This document shows, one piece after another, positions 1 through 9,993 of a DNA stretch of 64,000 nucleotides (position 1 is its first letter; the number at the start of each line of letters is the position of its first letter). The DNA lies in contig CAZKNR010000406.1 of the NCBI GenBank assembly GCA_964553925.1, positions 15,322 to 79,321 on the forward strand. The letters run 5' to 3'. The notes under the pieces were generated by a model. The model made no database searches. It was not told where the DNA came from and worked only from the letters and a program-made list of their open reading frames with translations. The translations under genes and the position numbers were made by a program. This stretch comes from DAISKN01 sp964553925 (GTDB taxonomy: Bacteria > Acidobacteriota > Vicinamibacteria > Marinacidobacterales > SMYC01).

Positions 1-912
1 CCGGTCGTCCTTTTGTCGACAGGAGATCTCACAATCAACCCCTTCGGTCGCGTCATTGTCAACGGGTTGAGCAGTACGTCCCTCGCCGGTGGAGTTGGGG
101 GACCGGGAGGCTTCGACGGCGGGGCACCCGGAATCGCCGGGGCAACTCCGGGTGCGGGCCACGGCCCTGGCGCGGGAGCGCCAGGAATCGGGGACTTGGT
201 CGGCGGAAACGCCGCCTATGGTGGAGACCCCTTCACGGACAATCCCACAGATGGAGTTGCGTACGGAAGTTCGTTGCTGGTTCCGATCGTTGGTGGCTCA
301 GGGGGCGGCGGAGATGATGGCTTCGGAGGAGGCGGGGGTGGCGGCGCCATCCTCGTGTGTTCGTCGACACGGGCCATCATCAACGGCACGGTGGAGGCAC
401 TTGGAGGAGGGTTTACTGGCGCTGTTTCTAACGGAAGCGGTGGGGCGGTCCGGATCTTGTCACCTTTCGTCGGTGGAGCGGGACTCGTCAATGTACAAGG
501 CGGAGGTGGCGTGGCGCGCGGGAGGATCCGCGTCGATCTCATCGATCGTTCCGGGCTGACCGTGCAGTTTCACCCAACGGAATCGTTGTCCGTTGGCTCC
601 TTCATGGCGGTCTTCCCGAGCACCGTCCCAAGGCTCGACATCATTCACGTGGCGGGAAGTGACATTCCTCCCGGCACAGCGAGCCCGCTCGTCTTTACGC
701 TGCCCTTCAACTCCCCCTCGAGCCAGCCGATCACCGTTCGCGCCACCGGTTTCCGAGGCACGCTTCCAATTGCCATTGTGGTCACCCCGGACTCGGGCGA
801 CCGCATCATCGTTGAAACCGAGATCGACACGGACGTGGCGCCGGCCGAGGCGACGGTGAACCTGGATCTTCCGCAAAACGTCGTGGTCAGGATTCACGCA
901 TGGACACGGTAA
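1..912 (+). CDS. Glycine-rich surface/secreted protein, 5' partial
   Basis: The reading frame is open to the left edge, so the true start lies outside the window; a TTG at position 13 is internal or arbitrary. The first two thirds are very rich in glycine, with runs such as GGFGGGGGGGA and GGSGGGGDDG, separated by short hydrophobic strands of the kind found in repetitive bacterial surface proteins. The last ~90 residues are an ordinary beta-rich segment ending in HAWTR. The stop lies 30 bp before the RHS gene on the same strand, so the two are probably co-transcribed and both extracytoplasmic. I do not recognise a family. The coding frame is convincing because of its continuous repeats and typical third-position GC; the function is unknown. 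Confidence 0.6.
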   Translation, partial: PVVLLSTGDLTINPFGRVIVNGLSSTSLAGGVGGPGGFDGGAPGIAGATPGAGHGPGAGAPGIGDLVGGNAAYGGDPFTDNPTDGVAYGSSLLVPIVGGSGGGGDDGFGGGGGGGAILVCSSTRAIINGTVEALGGGFTGAVSNGSGGAVRILSPFVGGAGLVNVQGGGGVARGRIRVDLIDRSGLTVQFHPTESLSVGSFMAVFPSTVPRLDIIHVAGSDIPPGTASPLVFTLPFNSPSSQPITVRATGFRGTLPIAIVVTPDSGDRIIVETEIDTDVAPAEATVNLDLPQNVVVRIHAWTR

Positions 913-942
913 GAACCTAGACGGCTGAATCGAGAGAGGAAT

Positions 943-3900
943 ATGGAACGGGCAAGATCGAGGGTCGGCATTCTCCTCGTGGGTCTGCTCGTGCTTGCGC
1001 TTGTTCCCTGCGCCGCCGCCGAAGGCGCCGAGCAGGTGGTTTTCGGACCTAACAAGTACGAGCGTCTGGCGCGGAAGCTGATCTACTTCGATCGCTTCAC
1101 TCTGGCTCCCGATATCACGGGCCCGTTTCGTGTCCATGTCAAGAATGGACGCCCCGACGGGGGCGACCGCGTGGAAACGGCCTCGTTGTTCGTAAACGGC
1201 GTCCGAGTAGCTGGCCCTCACGATTTCGACAAGAACGAGTACGAGTTCGACCGGCCCGTGCCGCTCGCGTCGAGGAACCAGGTCCTGGTGATCATCGTAG
1301 GCCGTGCCGGAGTCTTCTTCGAGGCTACGTTCTTTGCCGATGACTCCGACACCGTGCCCACGGAGCTGTCGCCGAACCCCCTCTCGGTTACCGTGGGCGC
1401 CGAGGGCCAGCTCACCGCCACGCTCGGGCCCGTCCCCGACGCGCCAGGCTTCCTCGAGGTCCGAAGCGAGCACCCGGACATCGCCGCGGTGCCGGGCTCC
1501 ATAGCTTTCGAAGAGGGACAGACAGAGGTCCTCATCCCCGTCTCCGGACTGTCGGAGGGCATTACAACCGTCACGGCCTCGCTCAACGGAGGAAGCGCGA
1601 CAGCAACGGTCCGCGTGACGCCGGATCTCCCGAGAGTTGTCAGCCTAGTGCCGCCAGCCCTAGCCGTCACCCAGGGCGCCTCCAGCAGCCTCACTGTGAA
1701 TCTGTCGGTTGCCCCCGCTGTGGACACCGACGTCACCGTTACGAGCAGTGACTTTGGCATCGCGGACGTGCCCGGAGTCGTGATGGTGCCCGCGGGACAG
1801 ACCCAGGCACCGATACCGGTCGATGGAATCGCCCCCGGCGTTGCACAGGTGACGGTCAGCCTGAACGGCTCGAGCGCCTCGAGCCAGGTCACGGTGACGC
1901 CCGCGCCTCCCACGGTGGTCTCCCTCGTGCCGTCCCTCTCGACCCTCACGATCGGTGCATCGACGACGCTGCAGCTCACGATCTCGGCGGCTCAGGCTTC
2001 GGATACGACGGTGCTACTCGATAGCTCGCCCGCGGGCATCCTCTTGGTCCCGGCTGCCGTGGTCGTCCCCGCCGGCGAGGTGACCACCGACGTTCCAGTC
2101 GAAGCCGTCGACCTCGGACAGAGCCTCATTACCGCCAGTCTGAACAGCTCGACGGCTTCGGCCCTCGTGAACGTAGTTGCTCCGCCGCTCGAGGTCGTCG
2201 CTCTCGAACCGGAATTCGTCAGGGTGACGGTGGGTGCCACGACCGGATTCATCGTCCGGATCAACGCGGCACAGGTCGGCAACACCGAGATCGCACTCGC
2301 TTCGAGCGATCCCGCGGTCCTTCAGGTTCCGTCGTCCGTGACGGTTGAAGCGGGCGACACGAGCGCGAGCTTCGTGGCGAACGCGCTCGCCGAAGGCGAC
2401 GCAGTGCTCACGGCTTCCGCCAACGGCACTTTCCGTCAGTCCTCCGTCGAAGTCTCTGCACAGCCCGCCGCAGTCGTTGCCCTCGTCCCGAATCCGCTTC
2501 CATTGCAGGAGGGGGCGACGGGGCTGCTCACGGTCCATATCAACGTCGCGCAAGCGCAAGACACCGTCATCGCATTGACCAACGACGCGCCCGCCGTCGC
2601 GCAGGTGCCGGCGAGCGTAACCGTCACCGCGGGCGCGCTCTCGGCGGAGATTCCCGTCACGGCGCTCTCCGTCGGCATGGCCTCGATCGCGGCCAGCGTG
2701 AACGGGACCTCGGTCACCGCCGTCATCGTTGTGACGCTGCCCCCGCCGGTTGTGACGAGCCTGACGCCGGATGTTCTCCTACTTCCCAAGGGCACGCCGG
2801 GTACGCTCCGCGTCACGATCTCCCGTGGACCGACCAGCCCCGTGGCGGTCGCACTTTCCTCGAGCGACGATGCCGTTGCCTCGGTGCCCCCGACGGTAAC
2901 CGTCCCCGCCGGCGGGTTGTTCGCTGACTTCGCCGTGGCTTCTCTGGAGATCGGCGAAGCGACTATCGTCGCCTCGCTCAACGGCCAATCCGCGAGCGCG
3001 CGGGTGACGGTCGACGCCTCCGAGCCCCTGGGTTTTACGGTGTTGCCAGCCAATCCCACGGCGTTCGTGGGCGACACGGTCAATTTCTCCGCGAGCGCCG
3101 CGATGACCGACGGCAGCACGGAGGACTTCACCTCTTTGGTGACATGGTCCTCGTCCGTCCCCTCGGTGGCTTCGATTGAATCCGATGGTGTCGCGACTGC
3201 TCTCAGCGCCGGAGAGACCACCATTTCAGCGAGCTACACCTTCACGCCTATCGCTACGGGGCAGCCGATCACTCTCTCGGCGAGCACCCTTCTGAGGGTG
3301 CAGCAGCGGGAGACGCTGCTCCTCAACGCTCCGAACACGGAGCTCACAGTCGGGCAAACAGTCCGCGTGACCGTCACTTCAAGTACCGCGGCGCCAGCGG
3401 GCGGGCTTGAGGTGGCGCTTGCCGCGACGGGCACCGGCGGCGCGACGTTCCCGCCCACGGTTACGATTCCCGCCGGCAGCTCCACGATCGAGTTCGATCT
3501 CACGGCGAGCGAGTCGGGCCAACTCACGCTCACCTCCAGCGCTCCGGGCAAGCTTTCGGGATCGATCATTTTCACGATCCAAGCCGAGCTGCGCATCGAC
3601 TCCATCACGCCCACGAGCGGACCAGTCGGTTCCACCGTCGAGCTGATCGGCAGTGGGTTCGACCCCGCGCCCGCCGCCAACTCTGTGGTATTTCCCACGG
3701 CTCAGGGCGGGACGGTGGCCGGAAACGTGCTCGCTGCCAGTCCAACCCGACTCTCGGTTGGCGTGCCGCCGACTGCCGAGAGCGGACCCATCCGGCTCAC
3801 AAACGCTCGCGGCAGCGCGACGAGCCCGCCCTTCACCGTCGTTCGAGAGCGCGATTTCCAGCTCGTGGTGAGCCCGGCCGCCGTCACGGTCCACGGTGGT

Positions 3901-6900
3901 GCAAGCAACTCATTGCAGGTACAACTCATCTCGACCGGCACGCAGCCGTTCACGGGACTCGTCGCTCTCACGGCTCAGGGCCTGCCCGTTGGTGCCAGCG
4001 CGGGATTCTTGCCTGCTCCGGTACTCGCAGCGAACCAGATCCTGGTGTTGGAGCTCAGTGCGACAGGCGCCGCGACACCCGGAACCTACCCCGTCATGCT
4101 ACGCGGCGAATTTCTCGAGGCGGGCCAACCGCTCGTGCGGACCGCCGGCCTTAATCTGATCATCGAGTCCGCAACCGGTGTGACCGGCGTGAAGGGTCGC
4201 TTCATCACCCCCGAGGGGGTCGGTATCCCGGGGGTGATCGTGCGCGCCGAGTTCGGCCCGAGCGTCCAAACGACCACAGACGCCGCTGGCAACTTCCAGC
4301 TCGTGGGCTTGGTAGCGGGGGAGGTGACGTTCCGATTCGACGCAACGCCAGCCAATCCCCTTTACCCCATCTGGCCCTATACGACGGCGCTTCCGGAGAA
4401 CCAGGTCACCGTGTTGCCGGATTGGACCATCAACCCGCCTCCGAGCGACGAAAAGTTCACGCCTATTGCGAACGTGGCGCAGGAGCAAGTGATCACGGAT
4501 CCGAGGTTCCCTGGCCTCGAGATTCGGCTCCCGGCGGGCGCCTCGATCATCGGTTGGGACAACGTGCCGAAGACTCGGATCGCAGTCGAGAAGGTCGACA
4601 TCGCCAATCTGCCCGTTCCGCCGCCACCGACGCCGACCGGAGCAGCCTACCAGCTCTACTTCGGGACGCCGATGGGCGGCGTTCCGACCGTGCCGATCCC
4701 CGTGACCCTTCCGAACGACGTTGCGGCTGAGCCCGGCGACAGCGTGGACGTGTGGTTTTTCGATGGAAGTCCGATGGCCGCATCCGGAGAGTGGAAGATC
4801 GCGGGCCAGGCCATTATTACTCCCGACGGTCGGTCGGCGCGCATGCCACCGGGAAGCGGCGTGCCTCGTTTCTGTGGAGTGTGCGGTCTCATGTGCCTCG
4901 GGAAGCAGCTGCCCGCTCCAAACCCGCCTCCGGACGCACCCTGCAACACAGCCGGCAACCCGGTCGAGCTCTCCACTGGCCAGGAGCTGCCGAGCACGGG
5001 CGGCCTGAGGTGTCGGGGTCTCACGCCGATCGAGACCGGCATGTCCTACAACCCCGTGGACGCCTTCAACAACATCGGGGGCACCGTGGGCTCGCTGGGC
5101 TTCGGCTGGGTGCTCGACTACGACATCGCATTCCTGCCGTTCGACGGACCCCAGAAACGCCTTGTTCTGCCCGGCAACCGGCGCGTCAACTTCGTTGACG
5201 ACGGCTCGGGCGTGTACAGGCCCTTCGACGACCCCCGCTTCGACGGCGCGGTGTTCCGGGCCACGGACCTCGGGGCGAATCTGTGGGAGCTCACCTTCCG
5301 CGACGGAAGCAAGTGGCGCTTCAATCCGTTCCCGGGGCTGCCGATTTTCATCCGTGGCGGCCCGCCGACCTTTGTCACGGAGATGGTTGACCCGCAGGGC
5401 AACGTTCTGCATGTTCAGCGTCAATCCAACGGCCGGATCACCTCCGTGGGCACCAGCGAGCGTGGGGTTACCATGACCTACGGCCCGAACGACTTCGTCT
5501 CCGAGATCCGTGACAGCGCGGGTCGCACGACGAAGCACACCTACACACCGGACGACCGCCTCGAGACCGTGACCGACCCCGACGGTCGTGTAACACGCTA
5601 CACCTACGTGGGCGACGACGAGTTCGCAGTCCCGGGTGTGTGCGACTCGCAGCCCTCGTTCGGCCGGCGCCTGAAAAAGATCCTGTACCCCGGCCGGCCC
5701 AACCCGACCGAGAACTTCTACGGTCCAGGTCGAAGAGTGCTTCGGCAGGTGGGCTACGACGGGCGGGAGCACCGTTTCGCCTACCGCGTCACCGGCTCGT
5801 GCGTCACGCATGTTACGAGCCCGAACACGGTCTGTGAAGGTTCCCAATGCCCGACGGTTGACTCGTGGGAGAACTTCCAGGCTGGCTGGCGGATGTTTGG
5901 TGGCACAGTCTTCGCCACCGCCGTTACCAAGCCCGATGGGCAGACCTACACGAAGGAGTTCAACGCGCGTGGCATGACAACGGCACGCACCGATGCCCAA
6001 GGACAGCGCTCTTGGCTCATCCTCGACGCAGGTAACCGGATCACCGAGCCTACGGACCCGCTCGGTCGCACGTGGAAGTATTCATATGACGCGAGCGGCA
6101 ATGTCGTCGAGGAAATCGATCCATTGGGCCGGGTCATGCAATACGCGTACGACCCAAAATGGAACCAGGTAACGAGCATCACCCGCTTCGATGAGGCGAA
6201 CCAGCCGCAGACCTGGCAGTTCACCTACAACCTGGCCAAGGGGACGCTCCTCACGGCCACGAACCCACTGAACGAGACCACCAGCTTCGCCTATACAGCG
6301 CGCGGGGAGCTGGAGACGATCACGAGTCCGCTCGACCAGGTGACGCGTTTCGAATATGGGCTGAGCGGCGACCCCGTCAAGGCCATCGATCCCCTCGGCA
6401 ACGAGGCCCGCTTCGGGTACGACGCGGTAGGCCGGCGAGTCGCCGTGACAGAGCCTTTGGGCTTCCAGAGCCGCTATAGCTACAACGGGATCGACCGCAT
6501 GACGCGCTTCACCGACGCCCTCGGTCAGCCGACGCAGCTTGACTACGACCCGGCTGGCCGCCTGGCCGGTGTGACGAACGCTCGCGGCAATCTTATCGAG
6601 TCCTACGAGTACGACGCCGGCGATCGGCTAACCACTCGGTCCGATGCCCTCGGCCGTTCGACACTCTACGACTACGACTCGGCCGGTCGCGTCGACAGGA
6701 CGACCGACCGGCGCGGCCTGGAGACCAGCTTCGCCTACGACGAGCAGGACCGCATGACGTCGATTACTCGCCCGGAAGGCGTGACTCGCTTCAGTTACGA
6801 CGCCGTCGGGCGCCTCAGCGAGATTAGTGAACCAGCGGGCACCCTCAGGTACGCCTATGACACGGTCGACCGCCTGACCCACGAGGTGCAGACCACCGAT

Positions 6901-8403
6901 GGCATGCAGGCCGAGATCACGTACGAATACGACGCGCTCGATCGTCGCATCTCCCGCACGGTGACCGGGGTAGTGGGCGAGACCACCGAATACACCTACG
7001 ACCGGGCCAACCGGCTCAGGTCGATCGTCTACCGCGGCGAGACGACGACCTTCGACTACGACACTGCGGGCCGGCTGCGCATGAAGACGCTCCCCAACGG
7101 AATCCGTCAGCAGCTCACGTACGACGATGCGAACCGCCTCCTTGGCATCGTCTATAAGAACCCCGACGAGACCGTGGTCGAGGTCATCAACTACGGCTAC
7201 GATGCCAACGGCCGGCGAATCACCCATACCTCCAGCAGGAACCCTCTGGCGGGCACCGCCTTCACCGCTGTTTACGACAAAGCGGATCGCATGACGTCCC
7301 TTACTCTCACCGCCACGGGCCAGGCTTTTGACTTCGGCTACGACGAGAACGGCAACCTCGCGACCAAGGTCGAGCGCGGCGCCGCCGGTAACGTCACTCT
7401 CTACACATGGGACAGCCGTAACCGGCTCACGAGCATTACCGGCTCCGGCATTGAGGCGACCTTCGCATACGACGCCCTCGGCCGGAGGATCACCAAGACC
7501 GTGAACAGCCAGCGGGTGGACTACATCTACGATGGGCTACAAGCCGTCGGCGAAGTGACGGCCAGCGAACAGATCGGGTTACTAACGGGCCTAGGCCTCG
7601 ACGAGGTGATCGCGCGCTACTCACCGTTGGGTGGCCGCTACTATCTGACCGACGCCCTAAACACCGTGATCGCTCAGACGCGCTCTGACCGCTCCGTTCA
7701 GAACTTCTACGCGTACAGTCCCTACGGCGAGACCAATGCGCTCGGCCCGGACGAAGGCAACCCGATCCAGTACACCGCTCGCGAGAACGACGGGACGGGC
7801 CTTTACTACTACAGGGCGCGGTACTACGACCCCGACCTCGGGAGATTTATTGGCGAAGACCCGATTCATTTTGATGGTGGCATTAACCTATACAGGTACG
7901 TCGGTGGGAATCCCGTCTCTCTGATCGATCCGCTCGGTCTCGAGATCGTTGTCGTCGGAGACAGGAATCTCTATGATCAGGCGGTCAACTACCTCCGGCG
8001 CGACCCCCCAATGGCAGCAATCATAGACGCTCTGGACGCTGATTCGGTTACCTATACTGTTGTGCTCAACGATCTTGACGACGACAGTTATCGCTATTCA
8101 AACAGGACGATTAGCTGGGACCCGCATAGCGCATTGAGGATTCTCCCTGGGCCTGGCGACGCTGTCTGCACCCCTGCCGGCAGCCAATCACCAGCGCTGG
8201 GGTTGGGCCACGAGATGGCACATGCGCAAGCCAACTGGTGGCAAAGGCTAGTCGGTGGAATCCCATGGCCCGACTACGATAACTTGGAAGAGCGGCGGGT
8301 GATTCTCGGTCCAGAAGCCCAAGCAGCTCGTACCCTAGGAGAGAGTACGCGAACGGACCATCGTGGCATGCCATTTCGCGTTAGGACTCCTTTGGAGAGA
8401 TAG
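943..8403 (+). CDS. RHS/YD-repeat polymorphic toxin protein with Ig-like repeats and C-terminal HExxH (M91-like) domain
   Basis: A 2486-residue exported protein. An ATG preceded by GAGAGAGGA opens a signal peptide (residues ~1-26, ending in CAAAEGA). Six Ig-like repeats of exactly 93 residues follow (~142-690), then a BIG2-like domain, an IPT/TIG-like segment (TPTSGPVGSTVELIGSGF), a carboxypeptidase-regulatory-like fold (~1080-1150) and an RHS entry region (GNPVELSTGQ, ~1340). YD repeats run from ~1510 to ~2200 and end in the RHS core signature (GLYYYRARYYDPDLGRFIGE ... DPLGLE, ~2329). The last ~157 residues are a variable tip carrying HEMAH at 2423-2427 and a downstream NLEERRV acid cluster, which resembles the M91 (NleD-like) zinc protease effectors. 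Known family logic: the YD shell encapsulates and releases a toxic C-terminus. The toxin assignment is inferred. A small gene follows after one base. Confidence 0.9.
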   Translation: MERARSRVGILLVGLLVLALVPCAAAEGAEQVVFGPNKYERLARKLIYFDRFTLAPDITGPFRVHVKNGRPDGGDRVETASLFVNGVRVAGPHDFDKNEYEFDRPVPLASRNQVLVIIVGRAGVFFEATFFADDSDTVPTELSPNPLSVTVGAEGQLTATLGPVPDAPGFLEVRSEHPDIAAVPGSIAFEEGQTEVLIPVSGLSEGITTVTASLNGGSATATVRVTPDLPRVVSLVPPALAVTQGASSSLTVNLSVAPAVDTDVTVTSSDFGIADVPGVVMVPAGQTQAPIPVDGIAPGVAQVTVSLNGSSASSQVTVTPAPPTVVSLVPSLSTLTIGASTTLQLTISAAQASDTTVLLDSSPAGILLVPAAVVVPAGEVTTDVPVEAVDLGQSLITASLNSSTASALVNVVAPPLEVVALEPEFVRVTVGATTGFIVRINAAQVGNTEIALASSDPAVLQVPSSVTVEAGDTSASFVANALAEGDAVLTASANGTFRQSSVEVSAQPAAVVALVPNPLPLQEGATGLLTVHINVAQAQDTVIALTNDAPAVAQVPASVTVTAGALSAEIPVTALSVGMASIAASVNGTSVTAVIVVTLPPPVVTSLTPDVLLLPKGTPGTLRVTISRGPTSPVAVALSSSDDAVASVPPTVTVPAGGLFADFAVASLEIGEATIVASLNGQSASARVTVDASEPLGFTVLPANPTAFVGDTVNFSASAAMTDGSTEDFTSLVTWSSSVPSVASIESDGVATALSAGETTISASYTFTPIATGQPITLSASTLLRVQQRETLLLNAPNTELTVGQTVRVTVTSSTAAPAGGLEVALAATGTGGATFPPTVTIPAGSSTIEFDLTASESGQLTLTSSAPGKLSGSIIFTIQAELRIDSITPTSGPVGSTVELIGSGFDPAPAANSVVFPTAQGGTVAGNVLAASPTRLSVGVPPTAESGPIRLTNARGSATSPPFTVVRERDFQLVVSPAAVTVHGGASNSLQVQLISTGTQPFTGLVALTAQGLPVGASAGFLPAPVLAANQILVLELSATGAATPGTYPVMLRGEFLEAGQPLVRTAGLNLIIESATGVTGVKGRFITPEGVGIPGVIVRAEFGPSVQTTTDAAGNFQLVGLVAGEVTFRFDATPANPLYPIWPYTTALPENQVTVLPDWTINPPPSDEKFTPIANVAQEQVITDPRFPGLEIRLPAGASIIGWDNVPKTRIAVEKVDIANLPVPPPPTPTGAAYQLYFGTPMGGVPTVPIPVTLPNDVAAEPGDSVDVWFFDGSPMAASGEWKIAGQAIITPDGRSARMPPGSGVPRFCGVCGLMCLGKQLPAPNPPPDAPCNTAGNPVELSTGQELPSTGGLRCRGLTPIETGMSYNPVDAFNNIGGTVGSLGFGWVLDYDIAFLPFDGPQKRLVLPGNRRVNFVDDGSGVYRPFDDPRFDGAVFRATDLGANLWELTFRDGSKWRFNPFPGLPIFIRGGPPTFVTEMVDPQGNVLHVQRQSNGRITSVGTSERGVTMTYGPNDFVSEIRDSAGRTTKHTYTPDDRLETVTDPDGRVTRYTYVGDDEFAVPGVCDSQPSFGRRLKKILYPGRPNPTENFYGPGRRVLRQVGYDGREHRFAYRVTGSCVTHVTSPNTVCEGSQCPTVDSWENFQAGWRMFGGTVFATAVTKPDGQTYTKEFNARGMTTARTDAQGQRSWLILDAGNRITEPTDPLGRTWKYSYDASGNVVEEIDPLGRVMQYAYDPKWNQVTSITRFDEANQPQTWQFTYNLAKGTLLTATNPLNETTSFAYTARGELETITSPLDQVTRFEYGLSGDPVKAIDPLGNEARFGYDAVGRRVAVTEPLGFQSRYSYNGIDRMTRFTDALGQPTQLDYDPAGRLAGVTNARGNLIESYEYDAGDRLTTRSDALGRSTLYDYDSAGRVDRTTDRRGLETSFAYDEQDRMTSITRPEGVTRFSYDAVGRLSEISEPAGTLRYAYDTVDRLTHEVQTTDGMQAEITYEYDALDRRISRTVTGVVGETTEYTYDRANRLRSIVYRGETTTFDYDTAGRLRMKTLPNGIRQQLTYDDANRLLGIVYKNPDETVVEVINYGYDANGRRITHTSSRNPLAGTAFTAVYDKADRMTSLTLTATGQAFDFGYDENGNLATKVERGAAGNVTLYTWDSRNRLTSITGSGIEATFAYDALGRRITKTVNSQRVDYIYDGLQAVGEVTASEQIGLLTGLGLDEVIARYSPLGGRYYLTDALNTVIAQTRSDRSVQNFYAYSPYGETNALGPDEGNPIQYTARENDGTGLYYYRARYYDPDLGRFIGEDPIHFDGGINLYRYVGGNPVSLIDPLGLEIVVVGDRNLYDQAVNYLRRDPPMAAIIDALDADSVTYTVVLNDLDDDSYRYSNRTISWDPHSALRILPGPGDAVCTPAGSQSPALGLGHEMAHAQANWWQRLVGGIPWPDYDNLEERRVILGPEAQAARTLGESTRTDHRGMPFRVRTPLER
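1366..3018 (+). repeat. Six tandem Ig-like units, exactly 279 bp each, inside the RHS gene
   Basis: Units begin at 1366, 1645, 1924, 2203, 2482 and 2761, each at the codon for L in a LVP/LTP/LSP/LEP motif, so the spacing is exactly 93 codons every time. Each unit follows the plan LVPxxxxVTxGAxxxLTV ... SSDxxVAxVPxxVTVPAG ... VxxLxxGxAxVTASLNGxSA. The DNA copies are clearly diverged, so the uniform length reflects structural constraint rather than very recent duplication. Confidence 0.9.
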
Positions 8404-8404
8404 G

Positions 8405-8881
8405 ATGAATGCAAGGGCAGCACCGGTTTGCGTCTTCTTTCTCTTGGCGTCAGGATTTCTTCAGGAGATCCAAGTGAACGAGCCGCAATCTGATATAGAC
8501 GGATTGACCCGGACGCTTGCCCGCGGCGAGGTCGGTCGAGTAGAGATCCTTCAGATCCCCCCAGACGTCCTGACACGAACGCGTATTACGCCCGAAATGA
8601 TCGAGAAGCAGTTCCACTATAAGCTGACGATTCGAGACATCCGAGGTGGCGCACACGAAAAGGCGCTAGAGGACGCCATGAAGTCCACGACTGCCCAGCT
8701 AGAACAACAGATGTCTGACCTACGGTGGGCAATCATCTTATTTGGCCCAGATGATCGCCGCATGGGCGCCGTTTATTTTGACAAGTCTGGAGGCCACGGC
8801 TCTGTAAATCAGCGGCCTGTAGTCCTGAGGGGCAGTCTGTTCAAGTGGTTGGGCAGCAGCTTTTCCGTCCCGTTCCGGTAA
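8405..8881 (+). CDS. Candidate immunity protein or RHS-associated exported protein
   Basis: A 158-residue product. The ATG at 8405 lies one base past the RHS stop, which suggests translational coupling; the frame could be extended upstream to 8363 but would then overlap the toxin-domain codons. The N-terminus (MNARAAPVCVFFLLASGF) reads as a signal peptide or lipoprotein-like leader, so the product is probably exported. The body is mixed alpha/beta with a charged helix (EKALEDAMKSTTAQLEQQ) and I recognise no family. A small, unfamiliar gene directly behind a polymorphic toxin is by position usually the immunity gene. An exported immunity protein would imply that the toxin is neutralised in the periplasm or outside. 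The gene is likely real; the role is inference from position. Confidence 0.7.
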   Translation: MNARAAPVCVFFLLASGFLQEIQVNEPQSDIDGLTRTLARGEVGRVEILQIPPDVLTRTRITPEMIEKQFHYKLTIRDIRGGAHEKALEDAMKSTTAQLEQQMSDLRWAIILFGPDDRRMGAVYFDKSGGHGSVNQRPVVLRGSLFKWLGSSFSVPFR

Positions 8882-9003
8882 CAGGCGGCTCGTGGTGTCT
8901 CCCTGGCCCGCATGTCGACGCTGAAGAGCCGAAGGCCAGACCATTGGCTCTGGCCGTGGTGCCAGTCAATCGGCTCGTGCAACTGAGTCGACCATAGCGA
9001 GGC

Positions 9004-9993
9004 ATGGTTACTGGGCCTTCCGACCTGATCACTTCGAAGAGACCGCGACCCAGCGGCACATCGTCTCGGGCTGTGCTAGGCCGCCGGATTGGAGTGGGCG
9101 CGGGCTGGCTCCACCTCCTGCGGGCAGTGTCCCTTTCAATTTCCGAGTGCTCCGGCTCGTTCGCGTGTCAGGAGGTCGAGGTGGCGAAACCAGCCATCCA
9201 CGCAACCGTGGCGGACACTCGGCCGGTCGTGGTCTGGCGGGCAATCCTGGGAGCGAACCGATATCGTGTTGAGATCGAGAGCCATGTCCCTGAGGGACGG
9301 GTCCTCGTCTCGCTGGATACGCAGGTGAGTGGTACGACGTTTAGGCCTCCTCAGCCCCTGACGGACTTCCGCGCCGCGGTCAAAGTGCGGGTGACCGCCG
9401 GGTGCCCGGCCGACGACGGCAGTCGGCTCCGTGAAAAGGCCGCGACCTTCCAGATCGACACGTCGCCCCTGTGCCCTGCGCCGTTGCGGATCGCCGTGAG
9501 CAACGACCAGCTGGAAATCGCGTGGTTACCGGTCCCGACCGCGGTCCGCTATGACGTCACGCTTCTGAGCTCGGAGGACGGAGTGGTCCGGGCGCAAGGT
9601 CAAACGCAACGAGCCCGCTTCCCTCTCCCTGTGACTGCGACCGGCGAGACGGTCGTCGCGGTCGTACGCCCCTATTGCATTACTGGGTTCGGGCCGCGAT
9701 CTTCTGCGCTGGTCGCGACCCCCAAGCCGTACGTCGGTTCGCGAATCACGGAGTCCCCTGGCTCTGCCCGAAGACGCGCTGAACCACGCGGCGGCCCACC
9801 TCGCGCCCGAGGGCAAGCCCCGCGTCGTTGTCGCTCCTGTAGTGGATGCCGCCGAGAAGGCGCGATAGAGCGGCTTCCTCGGCCTGGGCTCGCAGCCAGT
9901 CGGCCTTCTCCGGGAAGAAGCGAGCCAGGACGACCTCTGCTGCTCCCGACGCGCTCGCGTGCCCGGACACGTACGACGGGAAGGAGGGCGTGA
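9004..9993 (+). CDS. FN3-like beta-sandwich protein; C-terminus probably broken
   Basis: Roughly residues 60-245 look genuine: two FN3-like sandwiches with the pattern RPVVVWRAILGANRYRVEIES and, later, LEIAWLPVPTAVRYDVTLLS. The start is uncertain. An ATG at 9004 would include a poor leader, whereas GTG at 9181 has a good AGGAGG (from about 9171) but no signal peptide. From about 9746 onward the frame is antisense to the 3' end of the haloperoxidase gene, and its sequence turns into the Arg/Pro-rich type expected of a shadow frame. The gene has therefore probably lost its original 3' end at this junction, leaving a run-on of ~80 meaningless residues. The function is unknown; such domains usually mediate extracellular binding. 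Confidence 0.45.
   Translation: MVTGPSDLITSKRPRPSGTSSRAVLGRRIGVGAGWLHLLRAVSLSISECSGSFACQEVEVAKPAIHATVADTRPVVVWRAILGANRYRVEIESHVPEGRVLVSLDTQVSGTTFRPPQPLTDFRAAVKVRVTAGCPADDGSRLREKAATFQIDTSPLCPAPLRIAVSNDQLEIAWLPVPTAVRYDVTLLSSEDGVVRAQGQTQRARFPLPVTATGETVVAVVRPYCITGFGPRSSALVATPKPYVGSRITESPGSARRRAEPRGGPPRARGQAPRRCRSCSGCRREGAIERLPRPGLAASRPSPGRSEPGRPLLLPTRSRARTRTTGRRA

Noticed and set aside
1366..3018. Tandem repeats considered as a CRISPR or satellite array
   Set aside because: The period is 279 bp in frame, translated as Ig-like domains, with diverged units and no spacers.
4099..6000. Minus-strand frame of ~630 codons opposite the RHS gene
   Set aside because: Full overlap with unmistakable RHS domains and no recognisable motif.
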